A DNA stretch of 64,000 nucleotides from Plasmodium brasilianum (Eukaryota > Apicomplexa > Aconoidasida > Haemosporida > Plasmodiidae). The stretch covers positions 1 through 64,000 of the forward strand of contig NW_027122922.1 in assembly GCF_023973825.1 (NCBI RefSeq). The letters are read 5' to 3'. The notes below the pieces were generated by a model, which saw nothing but the letters and a program-made list of their open reading frames with translations, ran no database searches and had not been told where the DNA came from. Made by a program: the position numbers and the translations under genes. Positions 14,194-26,962 of this stretch are shown piece by piece (position 1 is the stretch's first letter; each line of letters begins with the position of its first letter).

Positions 14194-14218
14194 TATATAT
14201 ATATATATATATATATAT
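14194..14218. repeat. (TA)n microsatellite
   Basis: About 12 TA units 3' of the STP1 gene. Confidence 0.85.
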
Positions 14219-14597
14219 TTATGAACATCTAATTATTCAAATTAAAGCTATATAATTGTTTATAATTGCCTTTTAGTATTAATTAAACAAAAATGATCAT
14301 ATTTTATAAGTACTCAAATATATTTTCACATTTTATTTTAGATAGCAGCATTGACTACATATTTAATATAAGGGTTCTCAAAGAAGATATATATATATAT
14401 GTATATTTTTTTTAATATAAATAATTTAATATAAGGAATATAATAAACTATTAATAACCAAGTGTAGTGCAACACTGGATTATACAATTATTCAATATTA
14501 ATATATTATTACAATATTTCTTATTAATCCAAGAAATATTATGTTATAACTGTTAGTTACATATTAGGTTAGAAACAGATTCAATAATCTTTTTAAA

Positions 14598-14623
<26 letters not shown>
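14598..14623. repeat. (AT)n microsatellite
   Basis: About 12-13 AT units, the second such run 3' of the STP1 gene. Confidence 0.85.
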
Positions 14624-14628
<5 letters not shown>

Positions 14629-15286
14629 ATTTTTATTCATAATAACGTGTTTCCCTTTATATTAATATAAAGTCAAAGTAAATTACTAAAATATATAATT
14701 TTACTCCTTTTTTCCAGTAATACATTAATAACGATATTATTATTAAAGAAACAAAAATATATTTCATTTTAATGGAAAAAATAATATTATATTTTTATAA
14801 TATTTTAAAATTAAATTAGATAAAATAATTATAAAGACATTAATTATTTAAAAAAAAAAAATAAATTAACTTATAATAAAGTATGCATATATTTAAATGA
14901 ATTCTTATATTGAGCACTAATGGGCGATTGAATATTTTAATTGGGGAAATGAGGTTACCAATTTAGATAATGCAATAACGTAACATATATATAAAAAAGA
15001 AAATATACATCTTAAAAATTTATGTTATAAATTCAATTTGTCTTATGATTTCATTGAAATAAATTATCTATTAAGAAATAAGACAAAAAAATAATTTTTA
15101 AAATTTCATAAATTAATATTTTATTATTTAATACATATTAAATAATTTTTTTTTTTTATATATATTATTTAAAACATTCTTATTTTTATTGAAAAATGTG
15201 TTAATATAACGTTAATATGTATAATCTTTAAGAAATAAAAAAAATTATATAAGCGGAATAATTTTTCAGTATCTTCATTTCAATCC

Positions 15287-15394
15287 TTATATTTCATGAA
15301 TGGATTTTTCGTTTAAACTAATCATTACACTCTTCTTTCTGATTTTTTTCCTTCTGGTATCAGAAACATTAAGATATGTGCTTTTTACCTTCAT
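15287..15394 (-). pseudogene. Fragment of a second STP1/SURFIN-like tail exon
   Basis: On the minus strand, 73 bases past the STP1 stop, a 35-codon segment reads MKVKSTYLNVSDTRRKKIRK, then KSVMISLNEKSIHEI and a stop. From memory, SVMISLNEK(T/S)II-type sequence followed by an acidic and tryptophan-containing tail is usual in the last exon of STP1 and SURFIN-related proteins. An acceptor-like stretch ending in TTTCAG lies directly before the ATG. Downstream the frame is lost to several stops. It is therefore best explained as a remnant of a neighbouring, related gene, or as part of an ancestral longer tail. The match rests on recognition only, and the fragment is short. Confidence 0.45.
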
Positions 15395-15466
15395 CTGAAA
15401 TAACTTGAATATTGTTAGAGTTTATATTGAATGTACTTTTATGAATTTATAGGAACTATTATTCTA

Positions 15467-18006
15467 TTATTTAATAATATTTTCTGCTATATTTTTATCA
15501 TCTGTGGAATTTAAATTTGCATCATCCTCTCTTATCCAATCTTCTAGATCCTGTATAAGACAATCTTTATTTTTATAACCATGAATTTCCAGATTTTCTC
15601 CATCTTCTAAAACATTTCCTTTATCTCTATATATGTTATCTGTAATATCTGATATTCCGTCTGAATTTTCTATTGTAATCAATTCATTTATAAAGCTGTC
15701 CATACGTGATTCCCTATTTCCTATATACTCTTCTTTTTTGCATTCTTCTAATACCATTATGAGTACGAGTATACACAGCCTTTTTAGCAATTTTATATTT
15801 ATATATTTCTTTAATTTTTTATGACGTTGATTGTTCTCCAGTTCTTCCATACTTAATAGGGATTCATTTTTATATTCATCTCTTATATTCTGGAATTCTT
15901 CTTCAAACCCGTTAAACAACTCATGTTCCAAATGTTGTTCTATAATTTTACCCTTTTTTGATACCCACTGTCTCCACATATCTTTTTGATAATTCATAAA
16001 AGGAATTTTATGATTTTCATTTGACAATATTGTTTTTAAATCTTCACTTGTTTTTAAGTGAGCTTGTTCTGTTTTCCATTCATCTTTCAAATTATTAAAC
16101 CATTCTAGTTTTTTCAATTTTTCAGTAACATTTCCATATCTTTCTATCCATTTATTCCATAGAATTTGTTTGTTTTCAAAATCACTAGTATTTTTAGTAT
16201 TTTCCACTATTTTATCATTTGCTAAATTAGTACTTGTTCCATAATTTTTATCTAAGAGTTCTTGTAGGCATATTTCCAAGAATTCTATTTTATTAGATTC
16301 CCATTCTTCATTTTTAAAATTTTGAAGTACTTCCATATGTACTTCTATAATAGTTTTGTTCCTGTTCTTTCGCTTTGAAGCACTTATATTTTTGTTCAAA
16401 TTGTGTTCATATATTTTTATATTTTTTACTATTCCTTTATCATAATATGTTGGGTCTTGTATGTAATCATGTAATAAAAACTCACTTTTTTTTTCAGAAG
16501 GTGAAGGTAGTTGTATTCTCAGAAAATGCACTTGTCTACTTTTTATCTTTTTTTTTTTTTTAAATCTCCCTATTAAAGAATACTGTAGTATAAATAAAAT
16601 ATATTTATAATATAAATTGCTACAATTATCAAATGTTTATTACATTTTTAATAGTTAAGTTCTATCTTACTTTAATAAAAAGGGAGAGTATAATAATAAA
16701 TAGAATGCTTATTAAAATAGATGATATGTATGTGTTACGTGAATTTTCGTCTTGACCTGCAAAAATTTTTCAATGTACACATTAATTAATTCAGTTAAAA
16801 AAATAATAAAAATATAAGTAGAATTGATTATACCTAGATTATTATTAGCTTCAGGAATAGTTACATATTTAGAGGAAGGAAATGAGCTTTGATGAGATGG
16901 AGAAATGGCTTGAGTACTTTGTTGTACTCTTGGAATTTTATGTGCTAGAGGTTGTAATGTAGTCTGGCTTTGTATTTCTGTTCTTGAAGAATTAGAAGCT
17001 GTAGAAGGTTCTGATATTCCAGACTGTGTAGAGGATGTAACTTCATACTGATCAGTTCTACTTACTGTAGTTTCTTTTATAGCTGCTGATGGAGCTTTAT
17101 CTTGAACTTGGGGTTCAGGTGACTGTTGATTTCTGAGTGCAGACAGAGTTTCTTTTGACTTTTTTTCTTCAGAATTAGATGGAATTTCAGGTGTTACTGG
17201 ATCATTTTCTTTTTTTGTAATTTCAGTTTCTATTTTAGGTTCTGTATCTTCCCTTACATCTGGATTAATTCTTATGCATATGGGAATATTTTTAAATGTG
17301 TTAGGATTAAGTACGTTGCATGTTTTTGTTGGAAATACCTTTTTTCTTGAATAACATTTGTAATTATTTTTAATGAAGTCACTTTGACTCTCAAAATTTT
17401 TCTTATTTACTTGAAACCATACTTTAAATTCATTACATTTAGTTTCACAAAAAGTATCATTACATTTATATATATTTGGTTTTTCCAAAAAAAGCCGTAG
17501 ATCTTTCATATACTTTTTTTTTTGTTCACAAAAATCATCTGCTTGATATGATATATTCAATAGATCTTTATCATTTTGCTCTAAAATCATAGGACATCCT
17601 CCATATTTAGTCAAACCATTATAGTTAGATTGAAGCCATTTCTTAAGTCCTTCTTCCCATGTACCTTGTTGAACGTATTGTGGTGCGGACTTTTCATTAA
17701 TTAAATACTGAGCCAATTGTAAGCATCCATTTCTAAAATTTACATTATCTGTCTCTGTCTTTAAGTAAGTTGTTTTTTCTTTAACATGTTTTCTAACATT
17801 TCTAAACTTCGTCGTGGTAAGGTATGTTCCTGCTATGCTACCTAATCCATAAACGTTCTATATTCAAAAGATTTATTAGGAATTATATAAGAATGAGTTT
17901 TTGTGTTAGTTTTGTTACCTACTTATTATAATAAATATAATAAATATGAATAAATTTAGATATATTAAAAAACATTGAACATTACCGATGTAAAACAATT
18001 TTCCAT
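15467..18006 (-). CDS. STP1: STP1 protein (SURFIN/STP1 superfamily), complete four-exon gene
   Basis: I read complement(join(15467..16582, 16671..16756, 16834..17857, 17986..18006)), 748 residues with all phases closing. Exon 1 is MENCFTS. Exon 2 (residues 8-348) is a cysteine-containing domain with GGCPMI, DDFCEQKKK, CETKCNEF, NYKCYSRKK and FPTKTCNVLNP, then a Ser/Thr/Pro/Gln-rich stalk (about 190-345). Exon 3 (86 bases, joined after a split Gly) holds the single membrane helix at about 358-376. Exon 4 gives a lysine run and then a long cytoplasmic tail with tryptophan-containing blocks EEWESNK, ILWNKWIERYG, LEWFNNLKDEW and MWRQW, and the conserved LCILVLIMVLEECKKEEY. This order is that of P. 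malariae STP1 and resembles SURFIN proteins, thought to act on the infected-cell or merozoite surface. There is no signal peptide, as is usual in the family. Introns are 128, 77 and 88 bases. It is the only intact minus-strand gene here. Confidence 0.93.
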
Positions 18007-20224
18007 AGTGGCTTTACATTCATACTTTAGGTTATTGTAGGTAATAATCTTAAAGTATAATTCAAATATATTTATTAATATTTATTAATAACATAATATT
18101 AAAATTGATATATATTAACATATAAAATATAATAAACAATTCCATAAAAATATATTAGAGTAATGTAAAAAAATTGAATACATTAACATTTATATCCTTC
18201 TTAACTTATTTTACCTTAAATTAATATATCACAACAATGGATATATCCTTACAGTGTAGTGATATTAAATAACAAATATATACATATTTGTATATAAATT
18301 TTATCTGCTTTTTATAAGGAAAAATTCATGTAGTTATCAATAAAAAATTATATATATGTATATAAATAAGTTGTATGAAAAATATTGTGAAGAATTATTA
18401 TTAATGTATTTAATGAGTCTTTTTCTATTTGTTTCTAATACAGATACATACATATAAATATTATCATCTGTACTAATGTAAATTTTTTTATTCGGTTATT
18501 TTTCGATAATAAATAATTTATAAAAAAATTTTCTATAGTATTGGCAATATGTAGACTTTTTATTATTTTACTTTTGTTATTTATTTTCGATATAAATATT
18601 ACAGTATTATAATTATTTTTTTAAAAGTTTTTTGTGTTTACGGCGTTATATATAGAGTTGACTATTAATAATATAGGAATTATACTAAATTGCTATCATA
18701 GTTATGGGACGTATATAACTTTAAAATGAATTTATGACATATAATATCGTATATATATCAATTATCTGAATTTTAATTAATGTATTTATTTTAACATTCT
18801 TTAGTGTTAATGTTGTACATTTTATTATCTATATATATCAATTAAGTGTCTAGGAAGACTACTTTATTTTAATTATTTCATTTGAACTAAATTTTAGATA
18901 ATAATATGTATATTTCTTTATAACACTTAGTGAAAAAATGTTTAGCTACTTATTCAAAATATGAAAAATTATTAGGATATACTTATAGAAAAATTAATTA
19001 TATAAAAAGATTGAAAAAACTAAAATTAATTGCAATTTATAATAAAAAAATAATAATATTTTAATTCCTTGTAAATAGAATTATATACTACATAAAATAT
19101 TACAGCAAATATTGAATATTCATACTTATTTTCCTCTAATTATTTATAGATAAATACTAACAAAAAGATTAAAAGGATATAATTTAATTTTTGTTATTAA
19201 TTATATTTGATAAATAAACGAAAATAACTGTATAACCATATTAATAAGAATTATTTTTGTATTAAAAACGTAAAAAGCTTAGGAATTATTTTAAAATTCT
19301 TTTTCAGACAAGTACAGTTAAATGAAACTGCATAACAATCAAGAGAATTAGATACACCTTAGGTTATTCTATAATAATATGCATATATTATTCCTTATTT
19401 TAATGCTTAATTTGATAAAGGTACGTAAGAAAAAGAGAATAATAAGAAAATTAAATAGAAAAAATATTAATAGTATATATTTGTAAATAATTACTTAAAT
19501 AATTAAGTTATAGTGGTTATATATAAATAACCATTTGTACTAATTAGTTCTTATTTACTTTATATTTATATAAAATTTATTTTAATACAATTGTTTTATT
19601 GCTTTTTATATAATTGTTTTTTCTTTTAATCCCTTATATACTATAGAATTTTTTTTTTAAGAATTTTGTATAATAGCCACATATGTTTAATTGGACGTAA
19701 AGTAATTTATCATGTTTTAAGATTTTATGTATTTATATATTTTATTTGAATTTATTATTTAAAAGTTTAGCAAATTTCATGTAAATGAAGAACATAAAAT
19801 ATTGGTTGAATATATGTTAATATAAAACAAAATAATACTTTTTCTAAAATATGAAAACATACTGAAAGAACTGAATAATAATTGATTTCATTTATATATA
19901 TCAGCATTTATTTATTTTATATTCTTTTTTTTTTTTTTTTGTAAGAATTTATAGATATATGAAAAAAAATTATTTTGTTGATATATTTTTAATTATTCTG
20001 TTTTAATATATAATTAAATTTACTGTATAATACTGAAATGTACTTATTACATTTAATTTAAATTAATGAAAAATTAAAAAATATATAAAAGAATTATTTA
20101 ATATTTTTTTATACTACTATGATTATATTATTTATATAAAAAATAATATTATATATAAAAATTATTATTTTTAATATGTAAATTTTTCGCATCAAAAACA
20201 CTAACGAAATTTAAGTATGTATAT

Positions 20225-20226
<2 letters not shown>

Positions 20227-20257
<31 letters not shown>
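20227..20257. repeat. (AT)n microsatellite
   Basis: About 15 AT units, 160 bases before the 10-base inverted repeat at 20417. Confidence 0.9.
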
Positions 20258-20258
<1 letters not shown>

Positions 20259-20416
20259 GTAATAGTACAGGAGTAAGTCGAAAATATGTATAAATTTAAA
20301 CATATTTACCACATTTTAGTGATCATAAATAACATATTATACATTTTTCTTATTTAATACGTGTAAAGAACAATATAGAATCTTTGTTATATATCATTAC
20401 AAGAAAGTACTTATGT

Positions 20417-20447
20417 GCGTAAAATTTTTGCTTACATAATTTTACGC
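20417..20447. repeat. Perfect inverted repeat, 10-base arms
   Basis: GCGTAAAATT (20417-20426) and AATTTTACGC (20438-20447) are exact inverted copies around an 11-base loop. The GC-containing ends make it stand out from the background AT palindromes. There is no gene within 2 kb and no T-run after it. Confidence 0.6.
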
Positions 20448-21708
20448 GACAGTTTATAATAATATTTATATTATAATAGTAACAAAAGATTTAAGGAAAT
20501 ATATATTGTAAAAATATAATAAATAAAATAATTTTCTGATAATCATTTTTTAATATTAAGTATAATCTTTCGGTAATACTCATAAATATATAACCATACA
20601 ATCAAATATGGAGTACTTTACTTAATATGTGTTTTGAGTAATAATGCCATAATTTATATTGATAAATTTTATTTTAATGTAAAATGTGTGATATTTTTAT
20701 AAAGTTACAATCTATATCATTTAGCTCTCTTGAATTATGTATTATAATTCTCTATATAATTTAATTAATATCGAAATGTACATCTAAATCTCTGATATTT
20801 CAGAAAAATAGTTTCATAATTTCTTAAATTTCTCATTACTTGATTATAAGAACATATGTTATTACATATGTTTAGCTATATATTAAATGATAAGATGTTC
20901 TACTTATTACGAAAATGTTTTTAATTTAATGGTAGTTCTATTTTTCCGTTACAACTATTGTTAACATTACGATTATTCAATTATCGAGTCGTTTTTTCTT
21001 GTATTTTAACATTTATATATATCATTTACATAGGTTTATTATAAGAAATATTGTGTATTTTAACCATGTTAATTTTGATAAATAGTATATATAATGGATA
21101 AAAAATTAAAATTAATGATGTTTTTATTTTCTCTTTCAATAATTAATAACATATAATAATATATAAAGCATTCGTCTTTTCGTTTCATTTATTTTTTTTT
21201 TTTTCTTAAAATATTTAAAAGAGTTTTATATAAGAATATTATATAATTGTATTAAAATTATCATCATGGACACATTATTACATTTTTAATATTAATATTA
21301 AAAAAATTATTACAAACTTTTTCCCATTTTATTTTTTTAAAATACTACTCCATATACTTATTCGGTAATTTATTTTATATGTACATAGATTTATATTGTT
21401 GAATAATATAAATTAGAATATATTTCTTTAGGATATGTCATATAACACCTGTTATTACCCAAATTTATTTTTTCACTTTTAGAACCATAATAAATTAACT
21501 GATCATTTAGCTAATACGTATTTTTCAAGGTCTTTATAATTCTTCTTTTTTAGACTACATCAAAATATAAATAGTATAAACTAGTATTAAATATATTACA
21601 TATTTATAAATACAATACTACTACGTGAGTAATGTATTGTCTTAATATACTAGAGGATTTGTGTTAAAGAATTCAAATTTTTAAGTAGAATAATTCATAA
21701 TTTTAGAC

Positions 21709-21861
21709 AAAAAATATATAGATGATATTACTGTAAATGTTAATACAATCATTGGAGATAATGAAATACCTTTATATACAGTATAATTAGAAGGTTTTTG
21801 TATTGACGACACCAGACGCTCCAATGAGAATTTAACTGAAACTGAATATATTTGGGATTAA
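21709..21861 (+). pseudogene. Broken reading frame carrying a TVNVNTIIGD motif
   Basis: The frame reads KKYIDDITVNVNTIIGDNEI and PLYTV, a stop, then LEGFCIDDTRRSNENLTETE and YIWD, a stop. The first half parallels the segment at 1031-1216. The base composition here is less AT-extreme than its surroundings. Further + strand pieces at about 22090-22280 (such as KKKGFEHNIFVEEQQNTFL) and 22560-22870 may belong to the same dead gene, but I cannot join them with confidence. It sits about 2.2 kb upstream of the fam gene at 24034. Confidence 0.35.
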
Positions 21862-24033
21862 GTATGTTCATTACATTAATTAACATGTTTTAATATATCT
21901 ATACATTTAAAATTAGTTATATGATTTTTACTAATACGGTGTTCATTTTTTAAAGATTTACCCAATTGTACAAAATTTTTGAAATTTCGTATAACACATC
22001 TTTTTATATGGCTATTATATAGTAAATCATATTTTTATGCAAGGATACGAGTACTATATATATTAAATGAAGTATAAGTAATTCATAGAATTAGAGAACA
22101 AATAATTTCCATTAAATATATAAATAAAAAGAAAGGTTTTGAACACAATATCTTTGTAGAAGAACAACAGAATACATTTCTTTAAGTTAACAATACTAAA
22201 AATAATATAAATAATAAAATAAATCCATTAAATATTGAACATTTAGTTGATTATAACATTTTTTGTAGATTTTGAGATATATAATTTTTGTAAATATTAA
22301 ATTATATTTTGTAAATTGAAAATTAATATTATTTTATATTAATCTAGTTTTATTTATATGTATTAATTGTTAATAATATGATATAGAAAATATAAAAAAG
22401 ACGTAAAAATAAAATAATGTAAGAAACATATATATATATAATTGACATATGATATATATACTTAATAAAAATCATATTATATATTTTTCTGTATATTAAA
22501 GTATTTATTCATGATTTATTAATTTAGAGAATATAAAAATTTTAGACAAATACAAATATATTTTTTAATAAAATAGATCATAAGAAGTTAAGGAATAATG
22601 GATACTGCTAAAACTGAAAAGGTTTATTTATAATTAAATGTTTGGAAGGACTTTATTATATAGTGCACTTATTTTTTATATTGTATTCCACAATTTATAC
22701 ACATATGATAATATAATTATTTAGAGAGGATAAAGAGTATTATTTGGTGAAATGTTAACTAATGAAAAAAATGTGAGTTATTAATATTGTGCGAAAACTT
22801 AGAACAAAATAAGGGCATTTATAAAGGTTATACCGAAATTACCATATAATTTAGGACAATAAAGTATCAAAATATTAATTTTAATAAAATATTATTTATT
22901 TATATATATATGTTAATTTATATTGATGTACCTGTAAAATATATTACAGGCATAGTATAATTCTAAAAGAATATATAAAAAATAATAGATTCCTTCTAAC
23001 GTTATTAATATAAAAATTACTAAAGCATGTGTAATAGTAATATGTATTGTTATGCTTTCTAATTTGTTGTGTATATTATATATGCTGTATATAATTTGTA
23101 TATATATTTCTTCTGATATACTTTTAAATTTTTAAAAGTTTCAACAATATTTCTGTACAAACTTTACCTTTAAGAAGTTTTTTGTTTTTCACTGTGTTAA
23201 TATTTTTTTCTAAATATATATAATTAAAAAAAAAAAATTTCTTAAATATAGAGTATTAATATATATATTTTTCATTTAATAATAAAAGTGAAAATTATAC
23301 TTAATTAAAAAATATGATTTTCTAATTCTATAATAAAAAATTAAAATATCGTTATTTATTTACATTTAATGTATATATTTTATTTATATAGAAATCATTG
23401 AGTGAGTAATTCAATTTTTTAAATATACTATACAGCATGAAGAAAAGCATGTATTATAATTAGTGAAACAATGAAATTTTTACAAAATATATATATTTTG
23501 AATTTGTTAATACCATTATATTATTGTTGTAAAAGTTAATCTTTTTTTTATAATTAATAACAACATTTTTCGAAATAGGGTATTTATAAAATAGGAATCA
23601 ATAGTAATAAAACTTCACAATAGTAATTATTCTAGAAATACCTATATCATTAGCATTTATCTATATTTTATACATTCTATATTGTAAATGAATTCAAAAT
23701 TTCCAAGTGATAAAAAAACATAAAGAAGAAATTTGTTTAATTACACCAATAAGTAATTAAATTAGTGTTGGCAATACATATAAATATATTGAAATTCGGT
23801 AATTTTTATTGAAGTTAACTTTTTATAAATAATATCAATTAAATAAATTATAGCGTTCTTTATTAGGTTTTTTTTATTTTTTTGGACTATGCAGTAAAAT
23901 ACTATATATATGTCAGTTGTTTAAGAAAAAATATTAGAGAAAAAATAAAAGAGATATTTCCTATTGCTTGAAGTGTATAACGTGACGTTAATTTTTTTTT
24001 TATTTTATATATTACAATATTACAGATTATAAT
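21862..24033. other. Spacer with scattered coding-like scraps
   Basis: Scraps at about 22090-22280 and 22560-22870 have less biased composition, with frames closed every 20-30 codons. The last 400 bases are the fam upstream flank. Confidence 0.4.
23661..23700 (+). promoter_or_regulatory. Conserved upstream patch of the fam gene at 24034
   Basis: Contains TACATTCTATATTGTAAATG followed by AATTCAAAAT. The core is identical to that before the gene at 3711 over TATACATTCTATATT, and the patch ends 334 bases before the ATG. Confidence 0.35.
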
Positions 24034-24999
24034 ATGGAACAAAATATTAGTATTATATTTCTAATCAAAATTTTAATGTTTATCCTTATAATTCGGATGT
24101 GTCATTTTTACAGTGACATGGTATGATAAAATACATTGATGACACTTGTACGAATACTAATTTTATTGTTTAATTTCATTAATTTGTTTTTTATATTGGG
24201 AATATTTATCAGTTTATATAGGAAATTTTTACATTTTTTTTTTTTTTAGAGTAGGTTTAACAAAATTTTGGATGAAAATTATGGTTTTGGTAGAAAGTTA
24301 GGTATACGAATTTATCGATTATTAGGAATTTGTATAGGCGATATTTATCCATATGTTGCAGATTTAGAATTAAAGATACCATATAAAAAAAAAAAAAAGA
24401 ACAAACAATTATTTATTTTTGATAATGAAAAATGGGACGAAAAAAAAAAAGAAAAATTATATAGAAATGCATTATATAAGGAAAAATTGATTAAGAAACT
24501 TATGAAAAATAAATGTACCATGCTTCATGGATCATATTCTCATTATGAAAAAAAAGTAATGAATGGACTAAATGATAATGCTTTTTTTGAAAAAATGATG
24601 TTAATTAATGATAAGGATTACAACAAATTAAAGCGTAAAAAATATGGATTAAGAATTTGCTCACTTATATTATTGTTCGTATTGGTATTAATTGTACCTA
24701 TAGTAGATTTATCATTAAGTAATTTTAGTTCTGTAGGTAAATTATTAAATACATTATGTACTTTAGTATATGGAACAGCATCTACTTCGGGGCAACAAAT
24801 TGAAGGTAATTCGGGAACTTTTTGGTCCTCTACATGTCAATTGAGTAATCTGACAGGAATTAAAGTATTTGGTGTTCTAGTATATTGTTTACCTATCATA
24901 ATATTGGGAATTATACTTATACTAGGAATTTCTTCTTATTATAAAAATTCTATAAAATATAAAAAAATTAGGTTTTTGGAAGCGTTCAACGAATGGTAA
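24034..24999 (+). CDS. Exported protein, fam-l/fam-m family, divergent member (probably fam-l)
   Basis: Exons 24034-24120 and 24250-24999 (phase 0, intron of 129 bases ending in a T-run and AG) encode 278 residues. Exon 1 begins MEQNISIIFLIK and ends CHFYSDM, a typical family signal. Exon 2 opens with FNKILDENYGFGRKLG. The export-box position reads RLLGI (52-56), which lacks the acidic or Gln fifth residue of a canonical PEXEL. The central region is shorter and almost pure lysine in places (around 75-95). Where relatives carry KIFKELDY, this protein has KVMNGLNDNAFFEKM. Membrane segments lie at about 165-185 (after KKYGLR) and 235-257. It lies about 2 kb upstream of another family gene on the same strand. 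The ORF is intact and the splice sites good, so it is probably functional, although it is the most divergent copy here. Confidence 0.87.
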
Positions 25000-26540
25000 G
25001 GAATATATTTATTTCTGTAAGGAAGCCTTTAATGAGATATTAAATATAATAATAATTTCCAAAATATTATACATGAATACATATACATATATATATATAT
25101 ACGAATTTATTTTTATTTGTAAATATAAAAAAAATGTATTTTTATATTTTTTGTACATTTCAATGTTTGAAATTTTTTTAATTTGTAATATAATGTGTTC
25201 ATTCATCTGAATTAATTATTATTGCTTAATATATATATTTCTGAGTATATGAAATTTTTAGTGAAATATATATATTTGTAAGTTAGAATTTATATACAAG
25301 AACTCAATATAATTTTATTGAATTTACTCGTTAATTTACATTTTAATTAAAAATATTGGTGCTTTATATTGTTTATAATTTTCTGCTATAAAATTATTAT
25401 TTTGTAAGGTTATTAAGAAAACAAATTATTATATTTACATTAAGAATTAATATTCCTTTTTTTTTACATGAGAAGAAGTGGTTATATTTATTGTATTTAT
25501 ATGTTTTTTTTTGTTTTTTCATGTGTAATATGGTATTTTAAGTATAATTTTTTTTTATTTTCTGTTAATTTCTTAATTCAATCGTTGGAAAAATAATCGT
25601 TTCTTAAGAGAAAAATAAAAAAATAAATTTAGCTTTTTTACGGTAATATTTTGTGAATAAATTAATTTTATAATTGTTATATGGTCTACATCACATACGT
25701 AGAACAAATAAATGAGGAGATAATGTTTTTTTTTAAGTACTATTATAAAGAATAATTTTTATTTATCTGTATTCATTGCTTAAAAAGAATCTGTAAGATG
25801 ATTTATCTGGCAAAATATATTTACAAATATACCATACATAAACTAATATATTAGCTATAAAATTGTCCGTACAAAAGTTACCTAATAATAAATTTTGGTA
25901 AATGATATTATTAAACATCTCTATTTCTAATTTGCATATAATAAACTATATATTAATATCATAAGAAAATTTATACGATTTGGAATTTTCAAAATTATGA
26001 TAATACCTTCAAAGATTTATGTACTTATTTTACTAAAGGTTTCCTTTTTATTTTTCTCATATATTTATATTGCCTCATGCATATATGTATAGGTAAAAAA
26101 TAAAAACATTTAGTGGATTAATTCTAATATTTACTATTTAGAAATAATAAAACAAATTAGATTCAATTAAGTATTAAATATTTTAAAAATATGACACAAA
26201 GATAAAAACTTATTTTTTATTTAATTTTTAAATATATGTAATTTGTAATAGATTGAACAATATATTTTAAACTGAATTTTCAAAATATAGAACAAGCCAT
26301 TATCTAATGTAACTTTTATGTGAAAACTAAAAAATATATTTTATTTTACACTACAAAGAACGTTGTATATGCTATTGACTACTTTATTAATTATTTAACT
26401 TATATTAGAGTTATAATAATTAATATTTTATAAAATAAATAACACGCTTTTTCAAAGTGTAATATCCTAGGAATTATAATTAACAATAGGAAAATGTCAT
26501 TAAAATTAGAAAACACTATCCTAATATATAAAATATTGCA
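25000..26540. other. Intergenic region between two fam genes
   Basis: CTGCTATAAAATTATTATTT near 25383 matches the fam 3' flank pattern. Nothing else stands out. Confidence 0.5.
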
Positions 26541-26570
26541 ATAGATTTATATCCTATACGTATTATGATG
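26541..26570 (+). promoter_or_regulatory. Weak upstream patch of the fam gene at 26963
   Basis: ATCCTATACGTATTATGATG resembles CTATACGT before the gene at 36504 and ATACGTTATATATT before the gene at 63640. It is the poorest of the eight matches, and only its position makes it credible. Confidence 0.22.
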
Positions 26571-26962
26571 TAAACTAAATGATTATTTAGAAATTCTAAT
26601 ATATCACATATTTTTTTTACAGTGAAAAATTTCTATAAATAAAACTTACAATTAGTCGAGCATATGGAATAATTAACTTATATATTTTGAATATTTATTA
26701 ATGAATTAAAATTACAGTATTTATTTTTAAAGTTATTTTTTTCATTTATAACCAAAATATTAATATTTTATAATATATTTTTAAAAGTATTTTACTTGGA
26801 TATATTGTAATATGCATTTTAGTTATATAACATTTTTTTCTTTCTATGAAGTAATAATAAACAAAAATTGAAAAAATATATAAAGTACTATATGTCATTG
26901 AATATATAACACTTATTATAAATATAATTCTTTTTAAATATATTACAACTTTGGAAAACTTT

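Larger units (their letters stand above)
11815..15286. other. Spacer with possible lost first exon
   Basis: The minus strand at about 12000-12105 may hold a dead first exon for the pseudogene at 11208-11814, but no clear signal sequence can be read. The rest is AT-rich, with (TA)n runs near 14.2 and 14.6 kb. Confidence 0.45.
18007..21708. other. 5' flank of STP1 and AT-rich spacer
   Basis: The STP1 promoter must lie in the first part, but I can point to no element. No gene is seen in 3.7 kb. Confidence 0.5.
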
